In this document: piece by piece, positions 5,706 to 9,217 of the stretch
Position numbering within the stretch: position 1 is the stretch's first letter
How the letters are laid out: each line of letters opens with the position of its first letter
From: an uncultured Clostridia bacterium
GTDB lineage: Bacteria; Bacillota; Clostridia; TANB77; CAG-508
Assembly: GCA_948919095.1 (NCBI GenBank)
Contig: CAQYCU010000020.1
Coordinates: 1 to 9,217, forward strand
Length of the DNA stretch: 9,217 nucleotides
Reading direction: 5' to 3'
Translations under genes and position numbers: made by a program
Notes under the pieces: generated by a model
The model's database searches: none
Told to the model about the DNA's origin: nothing
The model's input: the letters and a program-made list of their open reading frames with translations, nothing else

Positions 5706-6857
5706 ATGTCAGAATATATTGTTTATGAATATGATAAAAAGAATAGAAATAAAATCAAGCAAAAGTTAAAAGAAAGACATATAAAAATTATGAATTTATT
5801 AACTACAAAAGAAAATTACCAATTTGAAGAAAGAAAAGAATATTATTTAGATGCTTCAAGCTTATTTAACTATGATAAGATTGACGTTTCTATTGCTATA
5901 CTTGAAAAATTTTTTGAAATTTTAGAAGATAAACCCATTGAAAATATTAAATTCATGATAGAAAAAGAATATTCACGTACATTAAAAGATAATTTATATT
6001 ACTTTATTGAAAAAATATGTTCATTGGAACAAAAGTTAGATATCAAAACTGAAACAAACAAATCAATTGTAAAAATAGATGAAAAGGAATTTGAAGATTT
6101 AAAAGGAGAAATAAACAATAAAATATATGGAAATGAAAGTTTTAAGAAAAGGCTAATTGAGGAAATTGAAAACTTTAGAATATTTAATAAGATTAATATG
6201 CAGGCAATTTTATCAGTTTTTGTTTTTGGAAAGCCAGGGATTGGAAAAACAGAAACTGCAAGAGTGATACATAATAAACTATATGGACAAGAAGATATTA
6301 TCAAACTTAATTTTGAGAACTATTCAGGAGAAAATGCTTTAAGTAGTTTAATTGGTAGTCCAAGAGGATATATCGGTAGCGAACATGGAGAACTTTCTGA
6401 AAAAATAGCTAAAAGTCAATCAAAAATTATAATTGTAGATGAATTTGAGAAAGCGAGTAAGCCAGTCTTTAATTTTTTCTTACAGTTATTAGAAGAGGGT
6501 AAATTTACTGATTCGTTAGGAAGAGAGTATAATTTAAACGGATATGTAATATATTTCACTTCGAATATTGAAGTAAACAAACTGCATGAGAAGATTTCGC
6601 CTGAATTATGTTCACGTTTTAATTTAATATATAAAATGACAGATATTTCTATAGGTAATAAAAAACGTTATGTATCTGATAGAATAGATTGTATAAATAG
6701 CTTATTAAAAAATAAGAATATAGTGATTGAAGATAAAAAGATTAAAGAGTTAAAAGATTTAGATGTATCTCAATTTGAAGATTTAAGAAAAATCAATAAT
6801 ACAATTAGAAAATTAATAGGAAAAGAAGTTTATGATAAATTTCATCCTAAATATTGA
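5706..6857 (+). CDS. AAA+ ATPase of the ClpA/ClpB (D2-like) type with unknown N-terminal domain
   Basis: A 383-residue protein. Residues 1-130 are unrecognised and helical, rich in Lys/Glu. Residues 135-320 form a AAA+ module closest to ClpB domain 2: Walker A G175-KPGIGKT-E183, the pore-loop-like segment G217-SPRGYIGSEHGEL with the Clp-type GYIG, Walker B I241-IIVDEFEKA with D245-E246, sensor-1 region YFTSN (N287), and an arginine-finger candidate R304 in SPELCSRF. A shortened C-terminal small domain (about 320-383) lacks a clear GAR sensor-2; R361 is the nearest candidate. It has one ATPase ring domain, not two, and no ClpP-binding IGF-type loop was noticed, so a stand-alone remodeller or switch is more likely than a proteolytic partner. 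The ATG at 5706 is preferred over GTG 5697 because GGGTGG (5695-5700) then sits at proper spacing. Last gene of the operon. Confidence 0.85.
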   Translation: MSEYIVYEYDKKNRNKIKQKLKERHIKIMNLLTTKENYQFEERKEYYLDASSLFNYDKIDVSIAILEKFFEILEDKPIENIKFMIEKEYSRTLKDNLYYFIEKICSLEQKLDIKTETNKSIVKIDEKEFEDLKGEINNKIYGNESFKKRLIEEIENFRIFNKINMQAILSVFVFGKPGIGKTETARVIHNKLYGQEDIIKLNFENYSGENALSSLIGSPRGYIGSEHGELSEKIAKSQSKIIIVDEFEKASKPVFNFFLQLLEEGKFTDSLGREYNLNGYVIYFTSNIEVNKLHEKISPELCSRFNLIYKMTDISIGNKKRYVSDRIDCINSLLKNKNIVIEDKKIKELKDLDVSQFEDLRKINNTIRKLIGKEVYDKFHPKY

Positions 6858-6862
6858 AAATT

Positions 6863-6884
6863 TGGAGTAGCCAATACTACTCCA
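6863..6884. terminator. Bidirectional hairpin terminator between convergent genes
   Basis: TGGAGTAG (6863-6870) pairs perfectly with CTACTCCA (6877-6884) around a six-base loop. It lies six bases after the AAA+ stop and seven before the TnpV stop, which comes from the other side. The T-tract is weak on the plus side (TCTAATGTT) and better on the minus side (AATTTT). Confidence 0.65.
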
Positions 6885-6891
6885 TCTAATG

Positions 6892-7254
6892 TTAAATATA
6901 AATCAGTTCTTCAAATATAATTTCTTCTACCGAATGTTTATAATTATTCATAAGACCAGTCCATTTTAAAGGATCAATATTCTTCAAATCTTCGTCAATA
7001 GGATTTTTTTCTAACATTTGTGCCATAAGTATTTCAAATTTTTCTTTAGCCTGTTTATCAGTTTCTACGATATGTTTTCTTAAAGCCATGTTCATAAACA
7101 TTATTATATACTCAGCTTTTTTATGATTTTTTAAATATTCTAATCTTAAATAACCATACTTTCCAATAATATAATCATTTTCGTAATTCTCCTTTTCCAA
7201 ATATAAATCAGGAACAAAATAATTTCCTTCTTTATGATAAGTTATCTCTACCAT
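6892..7254 (-). CDS. tnpV: TnpV-family transposon-encoded protein
   Basis: A 120-residue protein matching the TnpV family of Tn4451/Tn4453-type elements. Landmarks: an opening MVEITYHKEGNYFVPDL, the family core IGKYGYLRLEYLKNHKK (30-46), a middle helix with HIVETDKQAKEKFEILMAQM (61-80), and the ending W98-T-G-L-M-N-N-Y-K-H-S-V-E-E-I-I-F-E-E-L-I-Y. Its length is typical. TnpV is a small element protein whose exact role is unproven; an excisionase-like or regulatory role has been suggested. The start is supported by GGAGG (plus-strand CCTCC 7264-7268) nine bases upstream of the ATG. It is in the same orientation as the recombinase and relaxase but is separated from them by the inserted plus-strand cargo, with which it converges at a shared hairpin. 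It appears intact. Confidence 0.88.
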   Translation of the reverse strand: MVEITYHKEGNYFVPDLYLEKENYENDYIIGKYGYLRLEYLKNHKKAEYIIMFMNMALRKHIVETDKQAKEKFEILMAQMLEKNPIDEDLKNIDPLKWTGLMNNYKHSVEEIIFEELIYI

Positions 7255-7303
7255 AACTAAAACCCTCCATAAATTAATTTTCGCTACAAATTTGACTAAA
7301 TAA

Positions 7304-7333
7304 TTTATATCTTTAAATGGCTATCTAACACAA
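7304..7333 (-). promoter_or_regulatory. Weak promoter candidate for tnpV
   Basis: Minus strand: TTGTGT (7333->7328), an 18-bp spacer, TATAAA (7309->7304), giving a start about 45 bases before the ATG. The -35 is poor. It is listed because the gene must be expressed from this side. Confidence 0.3.
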
Positions 7334-7378
7334 TAAAATTTTGGAAGAAATCTATAAGAACAATTTTGTCCTTATTAG

Positions 7379-7685
7379 AATTCTCCTAATGGAGAAACTG
7401 CTGATGATATTGCAAAAAGAAAAGGACTAAAATATAGAGAAGATATTTTAGATAATATGGGAAGCGAAGAACTTGCAGCCAATTTATTTCGTATTACACA
7501 AACAGAATCAAGATTAAAAAGAGATAAAGTGGATACTGAAAAGACAGCTTGTGATACTCATAACAAAATTGGAAAAATAGTTAGAAAAGCAATAAAACAA
7601 GCAGGGCGGAACTATGCCAGAAGAATTGCTTACGCCTAAAAAGAGTTTAAAACAATTAGAAAAAGAAAATAAAAAAGAGTTATAA
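7379..7685 (+). pseudogene. 3' fragment of a dinD-like (DNA-damage-inducible protein D) gene, frameshifted
   Basis: From the in-frame stop at 7376-7378 onward the frame reads SPNGETADDIAKRKGLKY, then DILDNMGSEELAANLFRITQ, then TESRLKRDKVDTEKTACDTH and NKIGKIVRKAIKQAG. The N-M-G-S-E-E-L-A-A-N-L-F-R-I-T-Q-T-E block is a hallmark of the C-terminal part of DinD-type proteins. At 7604-7606 a GGG where GG is expected shifts the frame. Dropping one G gives G-G-T-M-P-E-E-L-L-T-P-K-K-S-L-K-Q-L-E-K ending at TAA 7683-7685, the normal family tail. The Bro-N half is absent upstream, so this is a 5'-truncated and frameshifted relic. An ATG at 7457 yields a 60-residue ORF ending at 7639, which is unlikely to be functional. 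The 7686-7800 and 7255-7378 stretches around it hold nothing else that I recognise. Confidence 0.85.
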
Positions 7686-7800
7686 AACATTACACCATAA
7701 AATTAGTAAAGATGAAATAGGTATTTTTAAGGATTAAACAAAGAAGAAAAATGGTAGAGTTAACAATATATATATAAATGTACAATATATGACCAATAAG

Positions 7801-7829
7801 TTGAAAAAACAAAGTAAATGCTATATAAT
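7801..7829 (+). promoter_or_regulatory. Consensus sigma-A promoter for the nuclease-like gene
   Basis: TTGAAA (7801-7806), a 17-bp spacer, TATAAT (7824-7829). The hexamers and spacing are the same as those of the cargo-operon promoter at 2328-2356. The start point would be near 7836, about 39 bases before the ATG. Confidence 0.75.
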
Positions 7830-7874
7830 TAATTCAAACGACTAAGAAATAATAAAGTAGTTAAGGAGAAAGTT

Positions 7875-9217
7875 ATGGAAAATAATATTTTTAAATATGC
7901 ACCAAATGAATTAGTACAAGACGCATTTATATGTTGGTTATTAAATTGGATTAATACAAAAAATGATGAAGAAAACATAAAAGAAGTTGCCAAAAGTATA
8001 TTAGAGAAAATTATTAAAGACTATAAAGGAAAAAAACAAACAATTAATTATAGCAATTTTAAAATTATACCACAGTATCCAATCAAATTAGATAATTATA
8101 AAATATATGATGAAAATAGTAAACAAGTATTCAAAAAGAAAAAAGAAATAAAAGAGAAAAATGGAAGAATAGATATATTAGTTGTAGTTGATAAATATGC
8201 AATCATTATAGAAGATAAAGTAAACACAAATGAACATGACTTTCAAATTTATCAATATAAAAAAGCACTACAAAACAAAATAAAAGAGCTTGAAGAATTA
8301 AATAAAAAACAACAATTAACAGAAGAAGAAAAAGCATTACTTGGCAAAGAAGTAGTAGCTTGCTATTATAAAATATTTGATGAATGCAATATGGAAAAAG
8401 AGAAATACAAAGAGGATAAAAAATATATAGATAGCCTAATTAATAGAGGAGAGATTTTAAAAATATTACCAAAAAATAAAATAAAAAATTTATATTATAA
8501 TCAATACATTGAATATTTAGAAGAAATAGAAAAAGTTTCAAAATCACTAGTAGAAGTAGAAAAAGAAAATATTAGCGTAAATAATACATGGTTAAAATCT
8601 AACACAATTATGGATCTTCAATATTTAGGTTTATTAAAACATATACAAAAATGGGTAGAAGATAGAAATGATATATTTCCAAAGCAAACAGTATATTGGG
8701 GAAAAGCGAATGAATCTGGGGCAGGAGATACTTGGTGGTGTAACATTGAGACCGAAGTAGAAGTAGAAAAGTCAACAAATTTTAGGGAAAGAGCATTCCT
8801 AAAAATAAATGCTTATGAAAACTATATAAAAATAAGATTAATGATAGGAAAAAAAGCATTTGAAGTTAAAGAAAATAAAAATCGAGCAGAAGAGATTAGA
8901 TTTATTTATGAATTCAATAATAAGAAATATATTGATAATAATGAAAACAGCATAGAAATTAAATATCAGATAAAAAACAAAGCTTATAATGAGGATAAGA
9001 AAAAAATTTATAAAAGATTAGAAGATGAGGGGAAAATAGAGCAAATACAAAAAGCAATAGACGATTGTTTGGAAGCAGAAGGCAAAAAACAAAAAGATAG
9101 TTATAAAGTAAAAGAAGGAGGAAATAGTGGAAACTATGAAATAACTGTTTTTACAATAATAACAGAATTAAATAAAGACAGTGATAAAGTATTAGAAAAA
9201 TTACAAAAATTATTACA
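7875..9217 (+). CDS. PD-(D/E)XK nuclease superfamily protein, 3' end cut by window
   Basis: At least 447 codons, open to the right edge. It starts MENNIFKYAPNELVQDAFIC, then WLLNW; the E-L-x-Q-D-A-F...W-L opening is common in PD-(D/E)XK-like proteins of defence loci. The nuclease core follows: N96-G97-R98-I99-D100-I-L-V-V-V, then I110-I-I-E113-D114-K115, then Q124-I-Y-Q127-Y128. This is the D-(x12)-E-x-K-(x11)-Q-Y arrangement of the fold (PDDEXK_4-like), so the metal-binding residues are present. Residues 130-230 are Lys-rich and helical. Beyond 250 a second domain (YWGKANESGAGDTWWCN, then beta-like strands) is unrecognised. AAGGAG lies six bases before the ATG, and a consensus promoter is upstream. 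The protein probably cuts or binds DNA or RNA in the cytoplasm; a defence role is inferred from family habit. No partner gene is visible before the window ends. Confidence 0.78.
   Translation, partial: MENNIFKYAPNELVQDAFICWLLNWINTKNDEENIKEVAKSILEKIIKDYKGKKQTINYSNFKIIPQYPIKLDNYKIYDENSKQVFKKKKEIKEKNGRIDILVVVDKYAIIIEDKVNTNEHDFQIYQYKKALQNKIKELEELNKKQQLTEEEKALLGKEVVACYYKIFDECNMEKEKYKEDKKYIDSLINRGEILKILPKNKIKNLYYNQYIEYLEEIEKVSKSLVEVEKENISVNNTWLKSNTIMDLQYLGLLKHIQKWVEDRNDIFPKQTVYWGKANESGAGDTWWCNIETEVEVEKSTNFRERAFLKINAYENYIKIRLMIGKKAFEVKENKNRAEEIRFIYEFNNKKYIDNNENSIEIKYQIKNKAYNEDKKKIYKRLEDEGKIEQIQKAIDDCLEAEGKKQKDSYKVKEGGNSGNYEITVFTIITELNKDSDKVLEKLQKLL

Noticed and set aside
4908..6304. Minus-strand ORFs opposite the unknown protein and AAA+ genes
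   Set aside because: They are antisense shadows of well-supported genes and lack ribosome binding sites and family features.
1..9217. tRNA or rRNA genes
   Set aside because: I saw no cloverleaf, TTC-rich T-arm or conserved rRNA segments on either strand.

Overview
The window is strongly AT-rich, uses A/T-ending codons throughout, and carries clear Gram-positive ribosome binding sites (GGAGG, AAGGAG). Together with its gene families this points to a low-GC anaerobic Bacillota host (Clostridia/Tissierellia-like). Most of it reads as the inside of an integrative mobilizable element of the Tn4451/Tn4453 type, which pairs a large serine recombinase (TnpX) with small Tnp proteins and a MobV relaxase (TnpZ).

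Layout. (1) 1-1704, minus strand: a mobility module made of a MobV relaxase (1704->424), a TnpW-like small protein overlapping it by 11 bp (434->165), then a promoter and the first 19 codons of a large serine recombinase running off the left edge (58->1). (2) 1705-2397: a gene-free stretch of about 690 bp. Its mob-proximal half is a dense chain of stem-loops, a good oriT/single-strand-structure candidate. Its other half holds an ORF tail that may be a leader-peptide relic. (3) 2398-6857, plus strand: a compact cargo transcription unit from one consensus promoter: Bro-N protein, nitroreductase, transglutaminase-like protein, a 32-codon ORF, an unknown protein resembling DUF6414, and a ClpA/ClpB-type AAA+ ATPase. 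It ends at a bidirectional hairpin terminator. (4) 6892-7254, minus strand: TnpV, converging on the cargo. (5) 7255-9217: a frameshifted 3' fragment of a dinD-like gene, then a promoter and a PD-(D/E)XK-nuclease-like gene cut by the right edge.

How the parts may work together. The recombinase would excise and integrate the element, TnpV and TnpW are small element-encoded accessory proteins, and MobV would nick oriT and mobilize the DNA with a helper conjugation system. The plus-strand cargo sits between tnpV and mobV in opposite orientation, as expected for acquired passenger DNA. It matches no system that I recognise as a whole. The most system-like core is the unknown protein plus AAA+ ATPase pair, possibly with the transglutaminase-like and nitroreductase genes as effectors. 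A defence or stress role is inference only. The second Bro-N-family relic and the nuclease-like gene on the right suggest repeated turnover of phage- or defence-related genes at this locus.
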